From: Cetobacterium ceti
GTDB lineage: Bacteria > Fusobacteriota > Fusobacteriia > Fusobacteriales > Fusobacteriaceae
Length of the DNA stretch: 64,000 bases
NCBI RefSeq assembly: GCF_900167275.1
Contig: NZ_FUWX01000010.1
Coordinates: forward strand, 1 to 64,000
Direction of reading: 5' to 3'
Part shown: positions 7,908 through 15,138 of the stretch, in pieces
Position numbering within the stretch: the first letter of the stretch is position 1
Layout of the letters: the number at the start of each line of letters is the position of its first letter
Program-made: the position numbers and the translations under genes
The notes under the pieces: generated by a model
The model's database searches: none
Seen by the model: only the letters and a program-made list of their open reading frames with translations
Told to the model about the DNA's origin: nothing

Positions 7908-9611
7908 TTAGATATTATTATAATAATATTTAGCATATTTACCCTTTAATTGTAATAATTCTTCATGAGTTCCAGATTCTTCAATACCATGAGGCCCAAG
8001 AAAAATTATTTGATGAGCATGTTTAATAGTTGAAAGACGATGAGCTACAATAATAGTTGTCCTGCCTTCAGCTAATGAAATAAGAGACTCTTGAATTAAT
8101 TTCTCTGTAATTGTATCTAATGCAGAGGTAGCCTCATCTAAAATTAAAATAGAGGGATTTTTTAAGAATATTCTAGCAATTGAAATTCTTTGTTTCTGAC
8201 CTCCAGATAGTTTAATACCTCTTTCACCAACTTGGGAATTATATCCATCAGGAAGATTTTCTATAAAATCATGAATATTAGCTCGTTTACTTGCTAAAAT
8301 TAATTCCTCTGAAGTTGCATTAGGCTTTCCAATTAATATATTTTCTTTAATTGTTCCAGAAAAAAGAAAAACATCCTGTTGAACAATACCAATAGAATCT
8401 CTTAATTTTGTTATATTTAAAGAATTAATATTATAACCATCAATTAAAATATCACCTTTATTAATCGTATAAAATTTAGAGATCAAATTACATATTGTAG
8501 TTTTTCCACCACCAGAAACTCCAACAAGTGCAGTGGTTTTTCCAGGTTCAATATGTAAATTTAAATTTTTAAAAATAGATTCATTTTCATAGGAAAAATC
8601 AACATTTTTAAAAAGGATATCTCCTCTAATATTATTTAAAACAATGGAATTAATTGGATTTTTTTCTGGTTGTTCATTAATAAGTTCAAAATATCGTTTA
8701 AAACCACTCATTCCACTTTGATATTGTTCTATAAAACCTATTAATCGTTTAAGAGGTTGAGTAAAAGCTTTTACATATAAAAAGTAGGCAATTAAATCCC
8801 CAATATTAATAATATTTTTATATACAAAAAAAGAACCAAAAATTAAAACAATATAATCTAACATATCTGTGAAAAAACCTACTCCAGCAACATATTCTGC
8901 CATAACTTTATAGGCGTGTTCTCTAGCTTTTTTAAATTCCATGTTGCTTTTCTCAAATTTTTCAAGTTCTTGCTGTTTAATTCCAAAAACTTTAGATACT
9001 CTAATTCCAGAAATACTATTTTGTAAATTGGCATTTATAAGAGAAGTTTTTTCTCTAGTTTCGGTAAAAGCATCTAACATTTTTTTCCTCTGAGTGATAG
9101 CAAACCAGATTAAAATAGGAAGTACTAAAAATATGATTAAAGTTAAATGTACATTTATATTTAATAATAAAAAGAAAGATCCTAAAATCATTATTAAGGA
9201 AATAAAAAGATCTTCAGGACCATGATGAGCAAGCTCAGAGATGTCCATTAAATCATTTACTATTTTCGACATTATTTTTCCAGTTTGATTATTATCAAAA
9301 TATCTAATAGGAAGATTTTGTAAATGGGAATATATTTCTTTTCTCATATCTCCTTGCATTCTAACACCAATTACATGGCCGTAATACTGCATAAAATAGC
9401 CACAGAACATTTTTATAAAGTAAATGATAAGTAAACCTAGGGCAAAGTATGAAAAGAGTTTTATTTCCTTTTTAGGGATTATTTCATTAATAATATTTCT
9501 GGTTAAAATAGGATAGATTAAATCACAAACCGAAGCTATTGAAGCAACAAATAAATCTAGGAAAAATAATTTTTTATAGGGGCTATAATAGCTTATAAAT
9601 TTTTTTAACAT
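7908..9611 (-). CDS. ABC exporter, fused membrane and ATPase domains
   Basis: A 567-residue half-transporter of the MsbA/MdlB/LmrA type that would work as a dimer. Residues of about 1-310 form a six-helix exporter membrane domain. The C-terminal ATPase has Walker A GVSGGGKTT (near 360), the signature LSGGQKQR (near 463), Walker B ILILDEATSALD and the switch IVAHRLST. The substrate cannot be told from sequence; multidrug or lipid export is usual for the family. The start is supported by TTTGGAGG about 6 bases before the ATG. It stands alone and divergent from the next gene. Confidence 0.85.
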   Translation of the reverse strand: MLKKFISYYSPYKKLFFLDLFVASIASVCDLIYPILTRNIINEIIPKKEIKLFSYFALGLLIIYFIKMFCGYFMQYYGHVIGVRMQGDMRKEIYSHLQNLPIRYFDNNQTGKIMSKIVNDLMDISELAHHGPEDLFISLIMILGSFFLLLNINVHLTLIIFLVLPILIWFAITQRKKMLDAFTETREKTSLINANLQNSISGIRVSKVFGIKQQELEKFEKSNMEFKKAREHAYKVMAEYVAGVGFFTDMLDYIVLIFGSFFVYKNIINIGDLIAYFLYVKAFTQPLKRLIGFIEQYQSGMSGFKRYFELINEQPEKNPINSIVLNNIRGDILFKNVDFSYENESIFKNLNLHIEPGKTTALVGVSGGGKTTICNLISKFYTINKGDILIDGYNINSLNITKLRDSIGIVQQDVFLFSGTIKENILIGKPNATSEELILASKRANIHDFIENLPDGYNSQVGERGIKLSGGQKQRISIARIFLKNPSILILDEATSALDTITEKLIQESLISLAEGRTTIIVAHRLSTIKHAHQIIFLGPHGIEESGTHEELLQLKGKYAKYYYNNI

Positions 9612-9693
9612 GATTCCTCCAAATATATTAGTCTTTGATTTATAAAAAGTAAAAAGTATGCTATGATTTATGTAAAAACTTAAGGAGATTATT

Positions 9694-10074
9694 ATGGCGT
9701 ATAAAGTAAATGTAGGTACATTTGAAAATGTTGTAAGAGGATATTTAGATTTATGTAAAAAACTTTCTGGAGAACTTGTTATTTTAAATAAAAAGGATGA
9801 TGAAGCAGACGAATATGTTATTTCTTCAATTAAAGATTTAAAATATTTAGATATAAAAAATAAAGATTTATTAGAAGTAACAATTTATGTAGATGATGAA
9901 GATGAAGTTTTTGATGAATTTGTAATAGGTATCAATGATGATACAAAAATTTTAGAAAAAAATCTTTTTTCAAAATTTCCAAATAAAATAGAAATAGTTC
10001 CTGATAAGGAAAAAGCACAAAAAGAAAAAATTGAAAATAATCATTTTGCAAAATTTATGAAGAAGAAAAAATAA
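9694..10074 (+). CDS. Hypothetical acidic protein
   Basis: A 126-residue soluble protein that I do not recognise. It is acidic in the middle (several Asp/Glu runs around residues 36-45 and 65-75) and basic at the C-terminus, ending KKKK. The pattern of short strands and helices fits a small alpha/beta domain. TAAGGAG lies before the ATG, so it is very likely expressed. A DMT transporter gene follows 30-40 bases downstream in the same direction and may share the transcript. There are no membrane segments, signal peptide or cysteines. Confidence 0.65.
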   Translation: MAYKVNVGTFENVVRGYLDLCKKLSGELVILNKKDDEADEYVISSIKDLKYLDIKNKDLLEVTIYVDDEDEVFDEFVIGINDDTKILEKNLFSKFPNKIEIVPDKEKAQKEKIENNHFAKFMKKKK

Positions 10075-10112
10075 TAATATAAAGATTAAAAGTAAACATC
10101 GGGGTGAAAAAA

Positions 10113-10994
10113 TTGTTATTAAAAAATGGATATTTTTTAGCTGTAATGGCTGGAGTAGTATGGGGGTTTATAGGTATTTCTACTCTTAATTTAAGCTCTT
10201 TGGGAATGAACACTTATGAAATTTCATTTTTAAGAGTTCTTTATGCATTTATTTTAGGAATGGTTTATTTATATATAAAAGATAGAAAAAAAGATAAGAA
10301 TATAAAATATCCTCCTAAAAAAACTTGGAAATATATTATAGCAACAGGAGTTGTTTGTCAAGGGCTATTAAATATATTTTTTTCTGTGGCAGTTATTAAA
10401 ACAGGGACTGTAACAGGAATTATGTTGATGGATATAGGACCTCTTTTTACAATAATAATGTGTAGACTTTTTTTTAAGGAACATATTACTTTTATTAAGA
10501 TGATATCTTTAACTATGGCATTTTTAGGTGCTGTTATACTTATAACAAACGGAGATTTTAGAAATTTAAATTTTAATTTAACAGGAGTTGCTTTTGGATT
10601 ATTAGGGGGAGCTTGTTATGGATTTTATCCAATTATTAATAAAAAAGTTTCAGATAATTTTGATCCTGTAAGAGTTACAATATATAGTTTTGGTGTGGCG
10701 ACAATATTTTTAGCGTTCTTTTTAAATAAAGAATCTTTGGAAATTATGTTTTCACAAAGAGCTATAACAGGAGGAATATTTTATGGTTTAGTTCCAACTT
10801 TAATATCATATATTTTATATTCTAAATCGATGACTTATATATCTCCATCTACAGCTAGTATAATTTCTTTATTAGAAGTTCCTGCAACTACAGTTGTTGG
10901 AATTTGGCTTTTACATGAACCTGTTGGAGCATTTAAAGTAATTGGGATGATGATAGTTTTATCAGGAATGCTTCTTTCTAAAGTTAAAAGTTAA
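10113..10994 (+). CDS. EamA/DMT-family transporter (copy 1)
   Basis: About 293 residues with ten hydrophobic helices in two EamA repeats, the drug/metabolite transporter layout. The first helix carries AGVVWGFIGIS, and the second half has GGACYGFYPI and SLLEVPATTVVGIWLL. It would exchange or export a small metabolite or amino acid across the inner membrane; the substrate is not predictable. Start choice: the GGGGTG sequence (10101-10106) is well placed for the TTG at 10113, while the GTG at 10104 lies inside it. A second EamA gene at 25445-26440 is only distantly similar. A terminator follows at once. Confidence 0.82.
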   Translation: MLLKNGYFLAVMAGVVWGFIGISTLNLSSLGMNTYEISFLRVLYAFILGMVYLYIKDRKKDKNIKYPPKKTWKYIIATGVVCQGLLNIFFSVAVIKTGTVTGIMLMDIGPLFTIIMCRLFFKEHITFIKMISLTMAFLGAVILITNGDFRNLNFNLTGVAFGLLGGACYGFYPIINKKVSDNFDPVRVTIYSFGVATIFLAFFLNKESLEIMFSQRAITGGIFYGLVPTLISYILYSKSMTYISPSTASIISLLEVPATTVVGIWLLHEPVGAFKVIGMMIVLSGMLLSKVKS

Positions 10995-10995
10995 A

Positions 10996-11031
10996 AAAAA
11001 TGTCTATCATTTTAATTGATAGACATTTTTT
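10996..11031. terminator. Bidirectional terminator
   Basis: A stem of about 14 bp, AAAAATGTCTATCA with TGATAGACATTTTT, has A-rich left and T-rich right flanks, so it can end transcripts from both convergent genes. Confidence 0.85.
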
Positions 11032-11032
11032 T

Positions 11033-11320
11033 CTAGACTATTGTTTTAGAAAAAGATAGATTATAATAGTTTGTTAAATCAAGTTCTTCATAAATAACAT
11101 TTTCAATTTTCTCTTCAATAAATTCATTTTCATATTCTGAATTATTTTCAAAACTAATTTCACAAAAAACCTTATTGTCTGCTAGGGAGGTTTTAATTTG
11201 TAATTCAGGTTCATTAAATATCTTAGAAAGAGATGTATCTAAAATATTTAAATCAAGTTCCTCATAAATTTTAAAAGAAACTTTTATAACATATTTAAAT
11301 AAAATATTTTTGAACTCCAT
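11033..11320 (-). CDS. Hypothetical acidic protein
   Basis: A 95-residue soluble protein of unknown family. It contains the phrase YEELDL twice (near residues 19 and 76), once in each half, suggesting an internal duplication of a short beta-alpha unit. The predicted pI is low. AAAGGAGG lies 5-6 bases before the ATG, which supports a real gene. It is convergent with the DMT transporter and its 5' end faces the parA operon promoter. No signal peptide or membrane segment is visible, and no function is proposed. Confidence 0.6.
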   Translation of the reverse strand: MEFKNILFKYVIKVSFKIYEELDLNILDTSLSKIFNEPELQIKTSLADNKVFCEISFENNSEYENEFIEEKIENVIYEELDLTNYYNLSFSKTIV

Positions 11321-11370
11321 TAAATCCTCCTTTTGAATAAGTTATAAAATCTATCTACTATTTATATATA

Positions 11371-11435
11371 CCCTAATCTTTATTAAAAGTAAATAATTAT
11401 TAAGAAGATAATGAAAATATGGTAAACTATTAGGG
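11371..11435. promoter_or_regulatory. parA promoter with paired CCCTAAT/ATTAGGG sites
   Basis: CCCTAAT (11371-11377) and its exact inverted copy ATTAGGG (11429-11435) bracket the region upstream of parA. The second copy abuts a possible -10 box, TAAACT (11423-11428). Partition operons are usually autoregulated by ParA or its partner binding near the promoter, so these are candidate operator halves. The arms are 51 bases apart, so this could be chance. Confidence 0.35.
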
Positions 11436-11469
11436 AAAGAATACAAAGTGCTTGAAAGGAGATTAAATA

Positions 11470-12228
11470 ATGAAAAACACAAAAATTTTATCCCTAGTAA
11501 ATCAAAAGGGAGGAGTAGCAAAAACAACTTCAACAATAAACTTAGCGGCAGCTCTTTCTAAATTAGGGAAAAAAGTTTTAGTAATAGATTTAGATCCACA
11601 AGGAAATTGTACAATTGGATCTGGGATAGATTTAAATGAATTGAAGTACGGGACATATAATTTACTATTAGAAAATACAGAGGCAAAGGATTGTATTATA
11701 AAAGGACCTGTATATGATATTATAGGAACAGATATAAAATTAGCTGGAGCTGAATTAATAATTATTTCAAAAATAGCTAGAGAAAGTCTTTTAAAACATA
11801 AATTAGAAAAATTAGGAGGATATGATTTTATTTTAATAGATTGTCCTCCAAGCTTATCTCTTTTAACTGTAAATGCATTAACAGCTTCAACATCAGCATA
11901 TGTACCAGTTTCTGCATCTGTATTTGCTGTAGGGGGAATTAGTCAACTTACAGAAACTATAGATTCTATAAAAATACTAAATAGAGATTTAGAAATAAAA
12001 GGAGTATTCTTAACAAGATTTGATAAAAGAGAAAAATTTAATTTTATAGTTGAAGATGCTCTTATTGAAATGTTTGGGGAGAAAGTTTTAAAAAATAAAA
12101 TAAGAGTATGTGCAGATATTAATAAATCTCAAGTTCAAGGAATAGATATATTTTCTCATAATCCAAAGGCAAGATCTGCAGAAGATTATATGGAATTAGC
12201 TAAGGAGGTTATTGTTCTTGAAAAATAA
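11470..12228 (+). CDS. parA: ParA-type partition ATPase
   Basis: A 252-residue Walker-type partition ATPase without an N-terminal helix-turn-helix (type Ib-like size). It has the deviant Walker A KGGVAKTT (residues about 13-20), A' VLVIDLDPQGN (about 35-45) and Walker B FILIDCPPSL (about 120-130). It would bind nucleoid DNA in its ATP form and move the replicon with its partner. AAAGGAG precedes the ATG. The next gene overlaps its 3' end and is read from an internal AAGGAGG, so the two are coupled. Chromosomal Soj is similar, but the rep gene 10 kb upstream and the unorthodox partner gene favour a plasmid-type system. Confidence 0.88.
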   Translation: MKNTKILSLVNQKGGVAKTTSTINLAAALSKLGKKVLVIDLDPQGNCTIGSGIDLNELKYGTYNLLLENTEAKDCIIKGPVYDIIGTDIKLAGAELIIISKIARESLLKHKLEKLGGYDFILIDCPPSLSLLTVNALTASTSAYVPVSASVFAVGGISQLTETIDSIKILNRDLEIKGVFLTRFDKREKFNFIVEDALIEMFGEKVLKNKIRVCADINKSQVQGIDIFSHNPKARSAEDYMELAKEVIVLEK

Positions 12229-12913
12229 TCTACTCGGAAATTTAATTTCTAAATCTAAAGAAAAAAAAGAAGTTATTTTAAATAATACTCTTAAAACTGG
12301 ATTGATTAGAGAGGATTATAAACCAATAATTGATTATAAAAGTTTAGAAATTGAAAATAGTGATAAAGAGATTTTAATTGAATGTGAAAAAAAATTAGCT
12401 CATCATATTGGGGAAATGAGAAAAAATTTATTTTTTATCTCGGAAGGATTATATGAAGCTCAGAAATCTTTGGCAAATTATAATGGTGGAACTTTTTGTA
12501 AATGGTATGAAATGTTAGGATTAAAAAAAGATTTTGTTTATATGTGTTTAAAAAGATATAATTTATATTTAGAATATAACAGTCAAAAATTTTTTAAAAT
12601 TTCAGATAGAAATATTAAAGATATAAATAAATTAAAAGATGACGTGAATCCAGAGGAAATTTTTAAAATTATAAATAGTGAGAAAATTAATGAAGAAATA
12701 AAGGAATTAAAAAATACGTTTTCGGTCAGACCGAAAACGACCGAAAAGAAAAAATGGATAAATAGAAAAACACAAAAAGAAATAGAATTTTTATATGAAG
12801 GGATATATTTACCTAAAAATAATTTAAGTGAGATAATGATTGTTTATAAAGAAAATAATCAAATTTATATAAAGTTAAAAGAAGAATTTAATGAAGAATA
12901 TATAAAAAAATAG
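12218..12913 (+). CDS. Non-canonical ParA partner, DUF3102-like domain
   Basis: About 231 residues; the second gene of the partition operon, overlapping parA by 11 bases. No ParB/sulfiredoxin-type N-terminal domain is visible. Residues of about 60-115 (LAHHIGEMRKNLFFISEGL, then GTFCKWYEMLGL and VYMCLKRYNLYLEY) resemble the DUF3102 helical region seen in phage and plasmid proteins, with a likely helix-turn-helix. The C-terminal 60 residues look like a small beta domain. Position suggests it is the centromere-binding adaptor. AAGGAGG (12202-12208) is 9 bases before the TTG at 12218 and only 3 before the in-frame TTG at 12212, so 12218 is preferred. The gene contains a perfect palindrome at 12717-12739. 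Confidence 0.65.
   Translation: MKNNLLGNLISKSKEKKEVILNNTLKTGLIREDYKPIIDYKSLEIENSDKEILIECEKKLAHHIGEMRKNLFFISEGLYEAQKSLANYNGGTFCKWYEMLGLKKDFVYMCLKRYNLYLEYNSQKFFKISDRNIKDINKLKDDVNPEEIFKIINSEKINEEIKELKNTFSVRPKTTEKKKWINRKTQKEIEFLYEGIYLPKNNLSEIMIVYKENNQIYIKLKEEFNEEYIKK
12717..12747. repeat. Intragenic GC-rich palindrome, candidate parS
   Basis: CGTTTTCGGTC and its exact reverse complement GACCGAAAACG are separated by one base, giving a perfect 23-bp inverted repeat (12717-12739). A further direct copy of GACCGAAAA follows at 12739-12747, ten bases (one helical turn) after the first. Such CG-containing sequence stands out in this AT-rich DNA, and it lies inside the ParA partner gene. Centromere-like sites can lie within par operons, so this is a candidate binding site. 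No second copy was noticed elsewhere in the window. Confidence 0.5.
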
Positions 12914-12936
12914 GGTGGCTTTTCACCCTATTTTTT
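12904..12936. terminator. Bidirectional terminator after par operon
   Basis: AAAAATAGGGTG and CACCCTATTTTT form a stem of about 12 bp with a 6-base loop between convergent genes. Both flanks suit termination. Confidence 0.85.
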
Positions 12937-13236
12937 ATATTGAATTTGTTCAACTAAAATATATTCAATAGGCTCTTCAGAATTATATTTTAATTTAAGT
13001 TTTTGATTATTAATAGGTTCTTTTTTTAAATCCATATAAAATTGTTTAATAGAATCTATTTTTCCTTTAATTTCAACAGTATATTCTATTTGACAGCCAT
13101 AGGTATTTTCACTTAGTTTAGTTACATTATTGATATATCCTACAGAATTTTTCCAAGTGGATTTTGAAGAAGAAAATTTATTAAATAAAAAAACTCCTCC
13201 AATAATAATAAAAATAATAAAAATAAATTTTTTCAT
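12928..13236 (-). CDS. Small membrane-anchored protein, DUF3592-like (copy 2)
   Basis: A 102-residue protein with one N-terminal transmembrane helix (about 3-18) and a short extracytoplasmic beta-rich domain. Shared positions with the protein at 5974-6270 include W-x-x-S/T-x-G-x-I-N, an N-x-Y pair, NQKLKLKY and the closing PIEYILVEQIQY, so they are paralogues about 7 kb apart in the same orientation. TTAGGAGG precedes the ATG. The function is unknown; the fold assignment is tentative. Confidence 0.6.
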   Translation of the reverse strand: MKKFIFIIFIIIGGVFLFNKFSSSKSTWKNSVGYINNVTKLSENTYGCQIEYTVEIKGKIDSIKQFYMDLKKEPINNQKLKLKYNSEEPIEYILVEQIQYKK

Positions 13237-13390
13237 AAAAACCTCCTAAATATAATATTTATTATTATAATAGAAAAGATATTAAAAAAATCAAAAACTC
13301 ACAAATATTTAGAAAAAAACCACAAATTAAAGTGTAAATATTATTTACTCAGTGATATTCTATAGGAAATTATTTTTGGAGGAGGAAATT

Positions 13391-14530
13391 ATGCTAGAAA
13401 AATTGAGTAAACACCGTAATTATTTACATACAATTCCAGAGCTAGCCTTAGAAGAATATGAAACAGCTCAGTATATCAGAGAGAATTTAAAAAAATTAAA
13501 TTTAGAATATATTGAGGTGGGAACAAGTACTCTTTGCTTTATACAAGGGGAAGAAAACGAAACTATAGGATATAGAGCTGATATAGATGGATTACCTTTA
13601 AAAGAAAATACAAATAATTTATATAGATCACAAAAGAAAAATCAAATGCATGGATGTGGTCATGATGGACATATGGCTATTCTTTTAACTTTTATTGAAG
13701 AAGTAGTAAAGGAAATAAAAAATGGAAAGAAATTGAAAAAATCATTATTATTTATTTTTCAAGCTGGAGAAGAAAGTGCAGGGGGAGCAAGATATATAGT
13801 TAAAAATGATTTTTATAAAAGTAAAAATTTAAAAGAAATTTATGCTCTTCATGTTTATCCAGAAATAAATAAAAATGAATTTGCTATAAAAAAAGGTTGT
13901 GTGTCCTTACAAAATATAAATTTAGATATTAGATTACAAGGTAAAGGATGTCATGGGGCACAACCTCATAAGGGAATAGATTCTATTTTAATAGGAGCTA
14001 AATTAGTTGAAGCTTACCAATCTTTAAAGTCTAGAAATATCCCTTCTAATGAGAATTTTATTTTAACAATAGGATCTTTTAAAGGTGGAGAAGTCAGAAA
14101 TGTAATTCCAGAATATATAGATATTTTAGGAAGTATTCGATTAGAAAATATAGAACTAATTCCATTTGTAAAAGAAAGATTAGAAGAAATAAATAAAGGT
14201 TTTGAAATTGCTTTTGGTGTAAAGATTGAAATGGAATTTAGACCTTTTTATCCTCCAGTATTTAATGATGAAAAATTAGTAGAAATGGCTATAAAATATT
14301 TAGGGGATTATAAAGTTTATGAGGATATTCCTTTAAGTGGTTCAGAAGATTTTTCTTTTTATTTAGAAGATGGGACTCCAGGAGTTTTAGGACTATTAGG
14401 GATTAAAGAGGAGGATAATGGATATATATATCCATTACATAATGAAAAATTTGATTTTGATAATTCTAGTTTAATTCCAGGTGTAGAATTTTTTAAAAGA
14501 ATTTTAGAATTTAGAGATATTTTATACTAA
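13391..14530 (+). CDS. M20-family amidohydrolase (N-acyl amino acid type)
   Basis: A 379-residue zinc/manganese amidohydrolase of the M20D group (hippurate or N-acyl-L-amino acid hydrolase, indole acetyl conjugate hydrolases). Metal-binding motifs are visible: CGHDGHMA near residue 88, GEESAGGAR near 122, ALHVYPE near 147 and a late His in PLHNEKF. It would remove acyl groups from amino acids or short peptides in the cytoplasm. GGAGGAGG lies before the ATG at 13391, which makes this start better than the in-frame ATG at 13352. It is monocistronic, with a double hairpin downstream. Confidence 0.85.
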   Translation: MLEKLSKHRNYLHTIPELALEEYETAQYIRENLKKLNLEYIEVGTSTLCFIQGEENETIGYRADIDGLPLKENTNNLYRSQKKNQMHGCGHDGHMAILLTFIEEVVKEIKNGKKLKKSLLFIFQAGEESAGGARYIVKNDFYKSKNLKEIYALHVYPEINKNEFAIKKGCVSLQNINLDIRLQGKGCHGAQPHKGIDSILIGAKLVEAYQSLKSRNIPSNENFILTIGSFKGGEVRNVIPEYIDILGSIRLENIELIPFVKERLEEINKGFEIAFGVKIEMEFRPFYPPVFNDEKLVEMAIKYLGDYKVYEDIPLSGSEDFSFYLEDGTPGVLGLLGIKEEDNGYIYPLHNEKFDFDNSSLIPGVEFFKRILEFRDILY

Positions 14531-14534
14531 AAAA

Positions 14535-14587
14535 AAAGGACTAACATTAGGTTAGTCCTTTGAAGCCTATAAATAGGTTTTTATTTA
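14535..14587 (+). terminator. Terminator after amidohydrolase (two hairpins)
   Basis: AAAGGACTAAC/GTTAGTCCTTT (14535-14561) is followed by a second short stem AAGCCTAT/ATAGGTTT (14563-14580) and a T-rich run. Confidence 0.75.
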
Positions 14588-14589
14588 GA

Positions 14590-14733
14590 TTATTTGTGTT
14601 TTTTGTTTGCTTTAGCAACTCTTTCAGTAGGAGCAATGTGTTGTTCTACTTCTTCAGCTTTAGCATCTAAATCGATACCATTAGCTTTTGCTCTAGCTGC
14701 AGCTGCTTTAGCTTTGGCTTTTTTACAAGGCAT
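14590..14733 (-). CDS. Small basic Lys/Ala-rich protein (47 aa)
   Basis: A 47-residue ORF starting MPCKKAKAKAAAARAKANG and ending VAKANKKHK. The first half is an alternating Lys/Ala helix. The middle is acidic with GIDLDAKAEEVEQH, and the end is basic again. AAAGGG lies 9 bases before the ATG; an in-frame ATG four codons earlier is too close to that site. Codon use matches the neighbours. A histone-like or nucleic-acid-binding role is possible from composition only. I do not know a named family. The first cysteine at residue 3 could bind metal. Confidence 0.65.
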   Translation of the reverse strand: MPCKKAKAKAAAARAKANGIDLDAKAEEVEQHIAPTERVAKANKKHK

Positions 14734-14808
14734 ATTTCTCATCCCTTTCATCGTATAAAATCCATACTTTGAATATACACCTGTTATACCAAAAAGTAAA
14801 CCTTTATT

Positions 14809-15138
14809 TTAAATAAAACCAATATATTTTTCCTTAGCCAAATATGAGGCATATTGAAAAATTCTAGTTTCCATAGATTTTTTGGAATCTTTAAATTTTA
14901 TAGCCATTTCATCTATGATATTTTCAATGGTTTTATCTTTATTACAATTTAACCAAAAGTATGTTCCTAGTTCATCTAGATGCATATATTTAGTTTTTGG
15001 TTTTTTTGTAAGCCATTTCATAAATGTAGACCATCTAGTGTTGTAAGTATAAACTAAAACAACCTTATCATTTTCCACATAAAAATTTTCTAATATATGG
15101 ACAGGTTTATATTGTAAAAAATCTTCCTTATTATTCAT
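14809..15138 (-). CDS. PqqD-like (RRE-fold) protein paired with OPT transporter
   Basis: A 109-residue protein whose second half fits the PqqD family: LDELGTYFWLNCNKDKTIENIIDEMA with the small winged-helix RRE pattern, then a long helix. The N-terminal third is beta-rich (VENDKVVLVYTYN). PqqD-like domains bind peptides in RiPP biosynthesis. No radical SAM or precursor peptide gene is nearby; instead its start overlaps the stop of the OPT oligopeptide transporter by 8 bases. This suggests a peptide-binding accessory or regulator of that transporter, which is an inference. It is the second gene of a two-gene minus-strand operon. Confidence 0.7.
   Translation of the reverse strand: MNNKEDFLQYKPVHILENFYVENDKVVLVYTYNTRWSTFMKWLTKKPKTKYMHLDELGTYFWLNCNKDKTIENIIDEMAIKFKDSKKSMETRIFQYASYLAKEKYIGFI

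Noticed and set aside
7908-9611. ABC exporter as a RiPP or bacteriocin exporter paired with the PqqD-like gene
   Set aside because: The exporter lacks a peptidase domain and is 5 kb away on a separate transcript; no precursor peptide was seen.
11351-11536. Minus-strand open frame across the parA promoter
   Set aside because: It overlaps the parA start and ribosome site, has no ribosome site of its own, and reads as low-complexity Leu/Phe.
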